The notes under the pieces are model-generated. The model saw nothing but the letters and a program-made list of their open reading frames with translations, was not told the DNA's origin and ran no database searches. Below, in pieces: positions 23,371-36,194 of a stretch of DNA of 64,000 nt. Position numbers and translations under genes: made by a program. The stretch lies in contig HG738137.1 of the NCBI GenBank assembly GCA_000499405.2, positions 17,444,581 to 17,508,580 of the forward strand, read 5' to 3'. This DNA is from Onchocerca volvulus. Lineage: Eukaryota; Nematoda; Chromadorea; Rhabditida; Onchocercidae. How positions within the stretch are numbered: the first letter of the stretch is position 1; every line of letters starts with the position of its first letter.

Positions 23371-25344
23371 AAAGAGGACAAGAAAAATTTTTTTTTGAGT
23401 GAAACTATTCTCTGCCGTTTCAATCCATCCCTCAAAATAATTACAAATAAATTCCTGGATAATTCGAATCTATCAAGAGAATACTTTCACAATCTTCAAA
23501 GCGAAATTTCAAAAAGGAATTTTATTCAAAATCAGTTGAAATTTCAATGATTATATTTCTGATGATTTTAACATAAACTCGAAGAGGACATATGAAAGAA
23601 ATATAAGGATCATAAGCAAATGTTAGAAACTAATGTGGATTCACTGGAGCAAACGATGATTCGATCATTAAAATAATTTGAATTTTAAACAGAAAGTTGT
23701 GATTAATTTGACAATTTATTTGTGATTATTTTGACAAGCACTCAATTTATCAATTTGCTAACCAAGGCTAATCAAGTTGTTTGAAGATTCTCTTCAAATT
23801 CAGAGACAAATGAAAACGAAAACTTAATTTTTTGATAAGACCTAGAAATGCTTGCATCATTCGCTATATTAACGTTATATTAACACTTTTTTACAATCGC
23901 CCAAACTCAAGAAATTATCACAAAATTGACTTTCCCGCATTCAGCGTTATTGATCACAATGTAAGGAACTGAAAAATACTTTCAAGAAATGAATTGTACC
24001 TCCTGCATTGTTATCAAAGTTTTCAATTTACGAACAAATTTTTAATCTAACTTCATATTCATTTCTTCCAAAAATGGAAAAAGTTTATTGATGCAAAACT
24101 AAACGACTTTACATTCTATATTCTGAAATGAATAGCTAAACTCAAATTCATCATTAGAGGCAACAAAAATGATATATCTTCGTCAGAAAATTTGTTTGCT
24201 GCAACAGATTACAGATCAGGTAAATCTAAAGCATAGACACTGAATGTGTGCTCCAAATGGACCATTTTTGGTGAGCAGACTGGCATTGTGGGATGAACCA
24301 AACAACACGTTAAAATGCTAAGCACTTTGCTCGTGAGACCTCATGAAAGGGTTGCTACAGATAAAGGGATGATGATTACAGAGACTGGAAACCGTAAAGG
24401 AGTGTGTAACAATTCTTGAAAAGCATTTTCTGCAATTTACTTATTGCAAAAGAATTTCCCTCGCAAAATTGTAGAAATGATTGAAAAAATTTGAGGTGAT
24501 TGGCGAGAAATCAAATGAATGCTGCAAGTAATGTAGAATTTGCAATTCAATTTGTTAAATTTCAGAAGATCATTAACAGCTGGAAGCATTACACTTTTCA
24601 GTGCATTTTATCGATTTCCTTGCGTTGAACAGATGCTATTCTGTATTTTCCTAAATGGCATCGAATTATTTCATATAAATTGCTAGTTATCTTTGATATC
24701 AGCATTCCATTTGGAACTTTTTTCAAATTTAGCAATTTTTGGTTAGAAAAAAGTAAGAATTTGTGCATTCAAAAATTATACATATATAGTGCATAAATTT
24801 ATTTATTCGGAATTGCATCGACATAAAGCAACAAAGTAAACAATGAAAAATCGCTATTATCTTTGCGTCAGCCATCTATTTGTATCAATCGGAAAGAAAA
24901 AAACTTAGAAGTGTGTTGAAACCAATCTTTAGAAAGAACATCAGTGACAAAAAGTGCAACAATTTTTAGTTTTCAATTCGATCAGTTCCTTATATTTAAA
25001 TTATTCCTTTCAGATTCATTCTCCAATATTTGAAATGAAATTTGAAAGCACTATTTTTGTATTTCTTTGCCCATTTATAAATAGTTTTTTTTTTTCGTCT
25101 GATTAGCTTCTAATTCAATACTGCTTACTTTTTGACCTTTTGACCAGATTTTTTTTTCGAAAACATAAATTTTGTTTTTTGCGGAAAATGAAAACGAAGG
25201 TCTTGAAGGAAGCAAAAATAAACTTACACTTAACCATTCATAAAAACTATCTCATCAGAGATATTTATCTTAACTTTCGAAGTCTTTATAATTCCATTTG
25301 TTCTTGAAATTTTATAAGGCGATTTTCTGCGTTATTATTAGAAG
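23371..25344. repeat. Spacer between SDR copies C and D
   Basis: About 23,400-23,520 is similar to 29,620-29,720 (ATTCGAATCTATC-AGAGAATACTTT). 24,132-24,620 is the second copy of the conserved spacer module. 24,840-25,344 resembles the promoter-side spacer of the other copies (AATTGCATCGACATAAAG, TTCATTCTCCAATATTTGAAAT). The run of open codons at 23,314-23,550 is not conserved elsewhere and I do not call it a gene. Confidence 0.55.
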
Positions 25345-27748
25345 ATGCTTCCGTTGGCAATATTATTTGTTGTACTGCCACTGCTATATTTTATTTATGG
25401 TTTATTGGGCCGTAAATTGACAATTAGTGGAATTGAAAGAAAGGCGGTATTGATCACTGGATGTGGAAGCGGTGAGATTTGGCAGAAACATTTTTGTGGC
25501 AGAAGTGATTCAGAACACTGATCAAAATGCTTGAAAATGATTTTCTTTTGATAGCTTCAAAAAAGAGAATGAAGACATACTGATTTAAAATTATAAATGA
25601 TGTTATAAAAGAATGAAATAATTTTCAGGATTTGGCAGAGATTTGGTAAAACGATGCCTTGAAAATGGATTGACAGTTTTTGCAGGATGTCAGTTTGAAA
25701 GTGTAAGGTCTTGAGTACTATAAAATTTAAAAATGTTTTCGAATAAATTGTTGGATGAAATTCGCAATTCATCAGCTAATTCGAACTAAGTAGTACCTCT
25801 GGAAAAAGAATCATTTTGTTAATTATTGCAGAAAATGAAAACGAAGAAGTAACAACGAACTCATAAAAAAAATTTTTTTGAAATATTTTCATTCCTCATC
25901 TGATTGCAGAATGTAAAAGAACTAGAAGAAAGGTACAGCTCAATCAATCAAGGTAGATTACATGCATTTCAAATGGATGTAACCGATGACGAAAGTGTTC
26001 GGAAATCTAGAGAAATCGTAGACGTCGTTTTAAAAGAAAAAAATCTCGGTTCTTATTCCTGAAACAAATATTTCAGTAGTTGATCGTTAAATAAGTATTC
26101 TATTTTGCATCCAAAAAATTACCTAAATAGAAATTTGATGAAGTGGAAATCAGAGAATTTCACAGGTCGATGTTAATATTACTTGCCTACTCATTATAAT
26201 TTAAGCATTATTTATGCAAGAAAAAAAAAAGAAAACTGAAAGTGAGAAAGGATATACTTGGTCGAAGAAATTTTTTTTTTCAGTTTTTCATGCGCTAGTC
26301 AATAATGCTGGTATACGAGGCAATCTTTTTCACGATGATTTTTTGACTTTGGATGATTATAAAGAAGTATTGGATGTGAATCTGCTTGGTGTAATACGAG
26401 TAACAAAAACATTTCGAGATCTCATCAAAAAGTCCAGGTTCTAATAATATATATCATCTTTGCTCTTGACAAATCAGCGAACACTGACTATCAAGTGACA
26501 AATAATTTTCAGAATTAAAATACTGATTAGAATACTGAGGTTCGATTGATGCTAATTTTACTATTACTTCCAGTTGCATTCGTTTCCTCGCTCCAGTTTC
26601 TTGACATTTAAAATGTATCAATTTTCAGGACATTATATTTTCAATCAGTTTGCTTATTTATCAAGCTTTCTGAAATCTAATTGCTTATCTTAAAAAATAA
26701 GCCATAATCATTAAACTTTTTTTGCCGTGTGAATCTATTCCTGTTCAATTTTCCTTTTAAGTTTATCTTCAAAACAAAATTATCATAGAATATCCTAAAT
26801 TTTACTCCGTTCTTGTCCTCTTTCTCAAAAAAAAAATTTCAGAGGTCGATTGGTGATATGCAGCAGTGCTACCACATTGTTTTCAGCACCATGTCATAGT
26901 TCTTATTGTTGCTCAAAGTTTGCTGTTCAAGCTTATTCCATTGTCATAAGGTACAGGTTTATTTGATGCTTTATTGGTTTTGATTTCAATTGATTTTGAA
27001 ATTTCAGATGATTATTTAATATGTTTAGAAAGTGAATTTAAGGCATGAATTGCAACCATATGGAGTAGATGTAATAGAGATTGCTCCGGGCTATTTTAAA
27101 ACTGGAATGGGAAACATCGAAGCAATATTGCAAATGATGGATGTAATATGGTATCAAGCATCACAAAAATTACGTGAAGAATATGGATACGATTATAACG
27201 AGAAAGGTATTTTGTGATATTTTTATGTATCTTTCACATACCATTCATAAACTTGTGAATGTATAGATTCAAACAAATTTATAAATCATTATAATTTATC
27301 TATATTTGATATTTTTCAGCAAAAAAATTTATAAAAAAATTGCTATCAAAAATACTGAAAACAGATACGACATCGGTTATCGATGCTTATTACGAAGCAA
27401 TTGTTGCGAAACGGCCAAAAATTTTATATCGAATTGGCTGGGATGCGTTATTCATGTAAATTATTTGTTTAAAAAAGTAGTGCAAATCATGAAAATGTTG
27501 GTTAGTTCAACAAACGCATATCAAATTTGATTTGATACTGATTCGATTAAACTTCTGATTCTATCCAAGAGACTAAAACATGATCGTTTTAATTGTCGCA
27601 TTCTTGCAGATTCTATCCGTATTCCATCCTTCCGTTGCGCCTACAACTTTATGTAATGAAATTTATAGCGTATGTGAGTAGAGCACCATTACCATTGATA
27701 ACGACGAAGAATATACATCCAGAAAATCCGGAAAATTACGACGATTAG
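25345..27748 (+). CDS. SDR9C-type short-chain dehydrogenase copy D, intact
   Basis: 346-aa paralogue of the array. Exons: 25,345-25,471; 25,629-25,702; 25,910-26,048; 26,284-26,437; 26,843-26,950; 27,043-27,206; 27,320-27,455; 27,610-27,748. It has an N-terminal anchor (MLPLAILFVVLPLLYFIYG), then TGCGSGFG, MDVTDD, NNAG, active-site CSSA and YCCSK, and IEIAPGYFKT. No stops or broken splice sites were seen; all donors are GT. The N-terminus differs from the other copies (MLPLAI versus MFSLVM), and the presumed trans-splice acceptor (TTATTATTAG) is only 3 bp before the ATG. The exon 6 acceptor region lacks the ATG present in other copies (GTGAATTTAAG), which supports exon 6 starting at GCATGAA. 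Substrate unknown; steroid, retinoid or fatty-alcohol are typical for the family. Confidence 0.85.
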
Positions 27749-29857
27749 AATTCCAAGTAAGATCTATCTTAGAAGGAAAACATTTTGCGCCAGAACATAT
27801 TTCTCTTGATTGACTCCGGATCATTCACCTTTTTGTCTATCCAGAATCTCTAATCAAATATATATTGATGGAAAATCAATTTTTTTTCTATTCAAAATAA
27901 ATTTCAATTTCATCTATTCTGTTAAGAAATGTAACCATTGAGTGGAACAGTCGTATAGTAAGAGTAAATTATTCTTATTCATATCATGAAACAAATGAAA
28001 TGAAATAGATAACGTTTAAAAATTACATAAGCAGTTATCTCGATCTCAATAAATCAGTCATAAACAAAATTGAAATATTCCGTCATCACTTCAAAAATTA
28101 ATCGAGCTGAGAAATGAAATGGGAGCGTTTGATATTTGCTGCCTTGCAGGATTCAAATTTTTTTACTTTTTCATGAAGTATTCATTTTTCTCTAATGTTT
28201 TTGACAGTTTAGTTTGATTCCGTGTATGAGCTTTAGTTCGGTTTACTAGAAAGGAATTTTCATAAATTTTTTGATTCATGGATAATTTCATTGCATTTAA
28301 TGATTTCTCTCATTTTTTTTTTCGAATAAAAACATTTTAATATTTGCCTTCAACTCTTCCAGAAAATCTTCATTGAACTAAAAAATTGTTAAATAATTTT
28401 ACTGCAACAAATTAAGATAGAAGTTGTTTTTGAGTTTTGAACTTTGAAATTTCGCACTTTTAATGATCGTTAGGATTCAATTTTTATTAGTACAAAGTTT
28501 TAACTTTTTCAGAATTATGTATTATTCTTCTAATGAGATATTTTCCAATAGATATATTGTTTTTATGTCTCATACTTCGCGATGTTTTGTGGAGAAAAAA
28601 TGGGAGGAACTATGGAAGGAAAAATCAAAATGATATCTGTAATAAGAATGATTTACATGCAATAATTAATTATTCGGTTTATTGGAACATGAAGATATTA
28701 ACTATATGAGCACTGTGAAAATAAATTCTTCAAGTTAATAATGTCCAAGAATATATGAAGAGCAAATTGGAGAGACCAAATAATCAAGTTGTGTGCAGAA
28801 CAATGAAATTAACAGTAAAATCCACTTCGCCATAAAATTTTATTGTTAAAAAATTCAATGTACTTTTAAAAAGTGCATCACTGGAATGAACTGCAAGTAC
28901 TAATGACATTATGTAAGCCTTTTCCTGATGATTTCTTTTTTCAAATTGCATCGCTATTTTCTATTCTTTTTGCAGTGATTAATTATCGACTCTTTTTGAA
29001 ATGATTCGAAGATTGAATCAGAAAGAAGTGAAATAAACTTGAAAGATAAAAATGAGGCTTAATTTTGGAAATTAAATTTGAAACAAAATTCAAAGTAAAT
29101 GGATCATGTATGTATAACTGAAATGACCAGACGAAATTTAAATTTCATTCTCAGACATACTTTTTATTTCCAAAATTATATATATATATATATATATATT
29201 ACTTCTTTAACCTTTCAAGTTCAAAATTATTTTCGTGTCCCAATCAATTCGATCAGAAATAACTTCGCAACAAGTGCCAACAACTAACAAATCTTCGACA
29301 ATATTTAATTTATAAATGTCATAGCTAAAGGATATTAACCAAACATTTCTGTGATTACAATTAAACACTGATGCAAATAATTGAATTTGTCTATGTTTTC
29401 GCAAATGATAATTGGCAGAATTTGATAAAATATAAGGGAACCTTTCACACTGAAATCGTTTACATATTCAGCAAGCATTTCTTGGATATCAATTCTGTGT
29501 GACATCTGTCATATGATACAATTCTCAAAATGTAATCCAGTTTGATGTAAGGATTTTACAAAAAGTGCAGGATTTTTATGAAATTAGAATGGATTCCATA
29601 AACAGAACTGCGTCAATTATCCTCTGTCGTTTCAATGACATATCTCTAAAAAATTATGAATAAATTCCTAAATAATTCGAATCTATCCAGAGAATACTTT
29701 TACAATCTTCAAGTCGAGACTTAGATCTCCTGCATCGTTATTAAAATTTTCTATTCACAAACAAATTTTGAATCTTACTTCGTACTCATTTCTTCCAAAA
29801 ATGAAGAAAGTTTATTGATGCAAAACTATACGACTTTACATTCTATATTATGAAATG
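27749..29857. repeat. Spacer after SDR copy D
   Basis: The first part is homologous to the 3' flanks of copies A and B (ACATATTTCTCTTGATTGA, TTAAGAAATG-AACCATTG). 28,560-28,960 resembles 17,100-17,480. A short AT repeat lies at 29,178-29,199. 29,620-29,857 resembles 23,400-23,520 and 24,040-24,130. No gene was seen. Confidence 0.5.
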
Positions 29858-32800
29858 AATAGCTAAACTCAGACTCATTATTAGAGGCAACAAAAATAAT
29901 ATATCTTCGTCAGAAAATTTGTTTGCTGCAACAGATTACAGATCAGGTAAATCTAAAGCATAGACACTGAATGTGTGCTCCAAATGGACCATTTTTGGTG
30001 AGCAGACTGGCATTGTGGGATGAACCAAACAACACGTTAAAATGCTAAGCACTTTGCTCGTGAGACCTCATGAAAGGGTTGCTACAGATAAAGGGATGAT
30101 GATTACAGAGACTGGAAACCGTAAAGGAGTGTGTAACAATTCTTGAAAAGCATTTTCTGCAATTTACTTATTGCAAAAGAATTTCCCTCGCTAAATTGTA
30201 GAAATGATTGAAAAAATTTGAGTTGATTGGCGAGAAATCAAATGAATGCTGCAAGTAAGGAAGAATTTGCAGCTCAATTTGTCAAGTTTCGGAAGGTCAT
30301 TGACAGTTGAGGACACTATAGTTTTCAATGCATTTCATCTATTAATTTGCGATGAACAGATACTATTTTCTTCATCTTAAGAATCTCATATTCCTCTAAA
30401 TGACGCTGCTGCATTTTATACATGTAGCTAGATTGCCTTCGATATTCATGTCTTATTTCAAACTTAGAAACTTTTTATCAGAAAAGTTTTGTTAGAAAAC
30501 ATAAAGTGCGCATAAAAATGATAAATGTATGATGTACACATTTATTCGAGACTGCACTGAAATAAAATATCACAGTTCAATAATGAAAAATAATGAAAAA
30601 TCGTCATTACTTCAGCATCAGCCATGAGTTTGCATCACTCAGAAAAGAAAAAAATAAAATAAAAGGACGTTGAGAATGGGAAGAATTCCGGGACAAAAAA
30701 GAATGGAAGAAGATAACTCAAAACAAATTGTAATTTCCAGTTTTTTCTAAATTGTAATTTCCAGTTTCTTTTGTATTCTCCACTGCTCCTTCGAATTCAT
30801 TCACCAGTATTTGAAATAAAATTTAAAAACATCATTTTTATCACTCTTTCGCTCATCACTGATAGTTTTCAATTTTTTCTTATCTTATTAGGCTATAATT
30901 CAATATTGCTAATTCCTTAACCAATCTGTTTTGAAAATCTAAATTTCTTACTCAGATGAAGATTTTTATGAACAAAAAATTATAATATCTATTTAATCAG
31001 AGATGTATGTCGTAGAAATAACTTTTGAGACCTTTGTAATTCCGGATATCTATAAATTTGGACAATTTTTTACAGCACTGATAGAAGATGTTTTCATTGG
31101 TAATGCTATTTATTACATTACCAGTGCTATATTTTATTTATGGATTATTGGGACGAAAATTGAAAATTAGTGGAATTGACAGAAAAGCGGTATTAATTAC
31201 TGGATGTGGAAGCGGTGAGATTCGGCACGAACACTTTTGTGGCAGAAGAAATGATTTAGAACGTTGATTAAAATGTTTAAAATTGATTTTGTTTCGATAT
31301 CTTTAAAAAAAACAAAAGGATTGAAGGATAAATAACCTAAAATCTGAAATAATATTGCAACAGAAAGAAATAATTTTCAGGATTTGGCAAAGAATTGGTA
31401 AAACGATGCCTTCAAAATGGATTGACAGTTTTTGCAGGATGTCAATTTAAAAGTGTAAGGATCTTAAATAATATGAACTTTGCAATTTATCAGCTAATTC
31501 GAAATAAAAAGTACATCTGTCTCATGAAAATATTTTTTTTTTCTGATTAGATCACAGAATAATTATTCAAAGAATAATAACTTTAATGGAGACAGTCTAT
31601 CGATGTCAAATAAATTAACGATAATTGATAAGAATATCATCGAAAGTCGGAATGTTCTTGACTGTTGGTAGCAGGGATATTTTTTGGGAGATTGGTTGAT
31701 GATGAATATATGTTAGATGAAAAATGAAGGAGTACAACTCGTCGCGTTACCCAAATCACTTCTGCCAAAAATTCTCTACTAATAGCAATTCTTTTTATAG
31801 TGGGCGTTTTTCACCATATTCCGAACATTGTGCACAAGTTGAAAATAGCTTTAAGAATGGAAACATTTGCATGGGAATTAGTTCCCACTATTTATTATGA
31901 AGAGAAGATTGGTAATCGTAAAAAAAGATGAGAATTACATTATATATAGTAACGATAAGAATTACATTTGATATCACTTGAGTTGCTGAATCATGTGAGA
32001 GATATTTTGAGAGATATTTTGTGAGAGATATATATAATAGTACAATACTTTGATTTTTTGAACATATTTATGCCAAATTTATTTCTGTCTTTTCCGACAC
32101 TCTGAAAGGAAAATCAGTTATTGCAGAAAAATGTAAACGGCGAAGTAACAAAGAATTCTTAAAAGAAAATTTAGAACTACTCTTATTTCTCACATGATTG
32201 CAGAATATAAAAGAACTGGAAGAAAGCTATAGTTCAATTAGTCAAGGCCGATTACATGCATTTCAAATGGATGTAACCGATGACGAAAGTGTTCGGAACT
32301 CCAGAAAAATTGTAGATGCCGTTTTAAAAGAAAAAAATCTCGGTTCGTGTTCCTGGAACAAACATTTCAGTAGTTAATGGTTAAACAAATATTCTATTTT
32401 GCATTCGAAAATCCATCTAAATCAAAATTCGATAAAGTAGAATTCAAAGAATTTCACAGTGTATTTCATCTTATGATACTTACGAAACTTTGTTACTGGC
32501 TTCTCATTATTTAAGCATTATTCATGCAAGAAAATAGAAAGTTATACCTGCTCGAAGATATTTTTTTTTGTTTTAGTTTTTCATGCACTTGTCAATAACG
32601 CCGGTGTACGAGGCAATCTTTTTTATGATGAATTTTTGACTTTGGATGATTATAAAGAAGTATGGGATGTGAATCTGTTTGGCGTAATACGAGTAACGCA
32701 AACATTCCGAGATCTTATCAAGAAGTCCAGGTTCTAGTAATATCTGGGTTCTCTGCTCTTGACGAATTTTAGAATAACAACTATCAAATGAATAATTTCC

Positions 32801-32903
32801 AGCAAATAAATAATTTTCCAATATTAATCGAAGTTTCAACCGATGCTAACTTTACTATCAAATTCTATCTTCTCGACATTGAAACTCCAATTTTTCAACA
32901 TTT
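29858..32903 (+). repeat. 3.05-kb duplicated block, copy 2 (pairs with 17,977-21,022)
   Basis: Second member of the identical pair. It includes the spacer module, the promoter-side spacer, exons 1-4 of SDR copy E and part of intron 4, all at +11,881 bp relative to the first member. Confidence 0.9.
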
Positions 32904-34171
32904 ACAATTTCTCGGCTTTAAAGTTGCAAACTATCATGGAGATTTCTAAGAGACTGATTTGTAGGACATTGTTCATTTTATGAAATTCAATCGATTTACA
33001 CATTTAATGAGCTTTTAAAATCTGATGTTTTGTCTTATAAGAAGAGCCATAATAATTGAATTTTACTGTAGATGAATCTGTTTCCGTTCAATTTTCCTTT
33101 TGAGTTTATATCCATTACAAAAATTTACTTTATTCGAATTAGTATTTTAATTATTAAATACCTTAAATTTCGTTCTATTTTCGTTTTTGTTTTGAAAAAC
33201 TAATTTCAGAGGCCGAATAGTGATATGCACTAGCGCTTGCACGATGTTTATAACAATGGGCAATAGTCCGTACACCTGCGCAAAATCTGCGGTTCAAGCT
33301 TATAGTATTGTTAATAGGTAATAAATCACCTAATTTTTTTCTTTTTTTTTTTGTTTGGAATTCAATCGGTTTTTGAAAATTTCAAATGAAGTCTGGAGAT
33401 GGTAAAAAATTAAAAAAAAAAAACAAGGAAAAAAACTTTTAGAAAATGAATTTAAGGCATGAGTTACAATCGTATGGAGTGGATGTAATAGAGATTGCTC
33501 CGGGACATTTTAAAACAGAAATAGCAAACATCGAGGCAATATTAAAAGCGTATGATATGGCATGGTACCGAGCACCACAAAAACTACGTGATGAATATGG
33601 ACACGATTATATCGAGAAAGGTATTCTGTGGTGTTTTATAGAAACTTCCACGTGCTATTCAAGAATTTATGAATGAATAAATCACAAATAATTTTATAAC
33701 CATTGTAATTTATCTATATTTTATACTTTTTAGTAAAAAAATTTATGAAAAAATTGCAACCAAAACTACTGACAATGGATACGACATGGGTTATCGATGC
33801 TTATTACGAAGCAATTGTTGCGAAACGGCCAAAACTTTTGTATCGAATTGGTTGGGATGCATTACTCATGTAATCATTTAGCAAGAAAAGTAGTATAGAT
33901 CAAACGGAAAATATTGGTTGAGTTCAATATTTTGATATATTGATATCAAATATGATTTAGCGCTGATTCGCCTAGATTTATAATTCTAATTAAGAGACTG
34001 AAATTCAATATTTTAAAATTATCGCTTTAATTGTTGCATTCTTGCAGATTCTATCCCTTTTCTATCCTTCCGTTGCGACTACAACTTTATGTAGTAAAGT
34101 TTATGGCATATATGACTGGATTATCTGCAATAACGACGAAGACTGTTCTGTCCAGAAAATCCGGGAAGTAA
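31088..34171 (+). CDS. SDR9C-type short-chain dehydrogenase copy E, intact
   Basis: 341-aa paralogue, last of the array. Exons: 31,088-31,214; 31,381-31,454; 32,204-32,342; 32,577-32,730; 33,210-33,317; 33,457-33,620; 33,734-33,869; 34,048-34,171. Exons 1-4 are identical to copy C; exons 5-8 are distinct. Exon 5 reads ICTSAC where C has ICSSAC, but the Ser 13 residues before the catalytic Tyr is kept, as is YTCAK. Exon 6 gives IEIAPGHFKTEI. A one-base length difference near 34,149 relative to copy C shifts the last codons, so the protein ends LSSRKSGK instead of PESKDD. The tail is variable in this array, so activity need not be affected. A run of 17 A follows at about 34,204. Confidence 0.85.
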
Positions 34172-36194
34172 AGACGATTAAAATTCCCAGTAGATCTAAA
34201 CTTAAAAAAAAAAAAAAAAAGAAACGTTTATGCTACAACATATTTTTTCTTGATTTATTATGAACTTTTACTTTTATAGTCTATCCCAATATAAGTGAAT
34301 GGAAATTCATTTTTTAAACTTATTTCAATAAGAATTTCAAATTCATTATTTATATGAAAAATTACCACTGTATATACTAAAATAAATGCATCGAGAAAGT
34401 ATATTATTCATATTCACGCCATAAAACAAATAAAATGGATGATGTGTGTGTGAATGACATAATACCATATTTAATTATTAATATTGTCTGCATAATCTCA
34501 ATGCTATGACAAATGACTTAATTGCTTGCAAAATATTGAAGAACCATTCAAGTAAGACAAAAAACAGTTTTACAATCGCTATTCGAATTCGCTTATCGAA
34601 ATGAAATTACGACTGTTCAGTTAAAATAATACTCCGATTAGTGGCTAAAATCTTCCTGTTGCTCTTCAAAATTTAACGCAATTCATATGACGAAATTATG
34701 AAAATGTGCAATTCATCATTATTGTTTTGATGCGTTCCCTTCATAGAATTCAAAAACACTGAATATTTCAATTTTTCCCAAACATTTCAAGAATTTAATG
34801 TCTTTTTTTAATTCATTTTCGCAGTGATATTAATTTTATGACTTCAAAAAGTTTTTTTAAGGCATTTTATTGCAATAGGATATGTTGTAAAGGCTACGTT
34901 ATAATTACAATTTTTTTCGTTTGAAAGGAGACGAAATATTAGGCGGTTCGATCTATAAATTTTCGATATTTTGCTATAAAATCTCGACTAGATTGAGATC
35001 CGGAAATTCTCATCCTGTAATTTCCTATATATTTCTGCTATTTGCATCACTGAGAACTAAAATTTGTCAATGATAAAAGTGACAATATCCTACTCATTAG
35101 ACACTTATTTTTTAAAACTTGCTTTTTTTTTTTTTTTTTTTGCTAATCTAAATTGAAATTATATATGAGAGAGAGAATTGCTGGGATAATATCAGTTGAG
35201 ATCAAATAACATATAACACATTACTTAAGTGAATGAAAATGATTTACAAAATTTGAAATTAATCAATTACTGTCTAAATTTGTTGCATAATTTCATGAGA
35301 ATGATATCAGCGATAAATAAATCAAAGCCTATTATATGATCAACTTCTAAGACGTGAATTTGAAATGAATAATAGATTCGTGTTAGAAGAAATTGATGCT
35401 TGATGCTGAATCGCATGTTACTGAATAAATTCTTGTTCAGATCATTTTCAAATAAGTTCGATATTTCCGAAAAATCAAATGTATATTTTATAATTGTCAC
35501 AAAACTTTGGTCTGATACGAGTCAGATACTGAATGTCAAACTGATAGCTTATCATTATTTCTTTCTCTCTCTCTCTCTCTTTCACCACATTATCTCATAA
35601 TATTCTCTCAATCGCTAGCTTTGCATTCTTTCAGCAAGAATAAAAATCGCGTTCTTTTGGTTCTCCAACATAGCAGTACTATTTCTTTAACTTATGCATC
35701 ATGTACCACTATTTTGAAAATTATTCAAATACTTTTTCAAATTCTTTCTCTATTCCCTATTTCTCATACATTCTCTCAATGTATTGTTGTTTTTGCAAGC
35801 AAAGCTAGTAAAATGCTTGGCTAATGGTATCAATAATTGGCAAAGCCCCTTGGCATTATTTTCATACTTGGCTGGATTATTTCACAAAGTTCATCTGTGA
35901 AAATTGCGAATGATGACATTTCTTGCTTCTTTGAGGAATGAATGAAAGATGCCAAGTCGGAAAAAGCTTTTCGGTTGGATTACTTGGCATCTAAATGGAT
36001 TTGGCTGAATATATTGAACCACAATTTTCATTCAGTCATTGATGCTTAAAATGTCGTTTCACTGACAAAAACTGTGATGACTTTAATTAATCGGGAATGG
36101 ATTATTATTCTTCCGGTTAATTATTATGCCAGTTTTTGTTTTCTCTTATTAATTATTATTTCTAAAGAAATTGATTCATTTTAGCGTTTGAAAA
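34172..36194. other. Spacer between the SDR array and SPRYD7
   Basis: 34,172-34,563 is shared with the flank of copy C. The rest has T-rich runs (about 35,124-35,141), a short CT microsatellite at about 35,562-35,582 and no long conserved frame. Codon runs at 35,400-35,824 look random. The end (TTCATTTTAG, 36,175-36,184) lies 10 bp before the SPRYD7 ATG and may be a trans-splice acceptor. Confidence 0.5.

Noticed and set aside
23314..23550. 78-codon plus-strand frame in the C-D spacer
   Set aside because: Its first part is antisense to an SDR exon 5 scrap and it is not conserved in the similar spacer at 29,620.
20692..32839. Identical 88-codon minus-strand frames at 20,692-20,958 and 32,573-32,839
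   Set aside because: They are antisense shadows of SDR exon 4 and intron 4 in the duplicated block; identity is explained by the duplication.
10006..33676. Frames starting MNLRHEL... in several SDR copies as separate small proteins
   Set aside because: They are exon 6 plus a few intronic codons. The ATG is missing in copies C and D, and the true reading frame enters from exon 5 at the Arg of RHEL.
35400..35824. Overlapping short frames upstream of SPRYD7
   Set aside because: Hydrophobic, T-rich composition, no splice or domain support, and a CT microsatellite inside.
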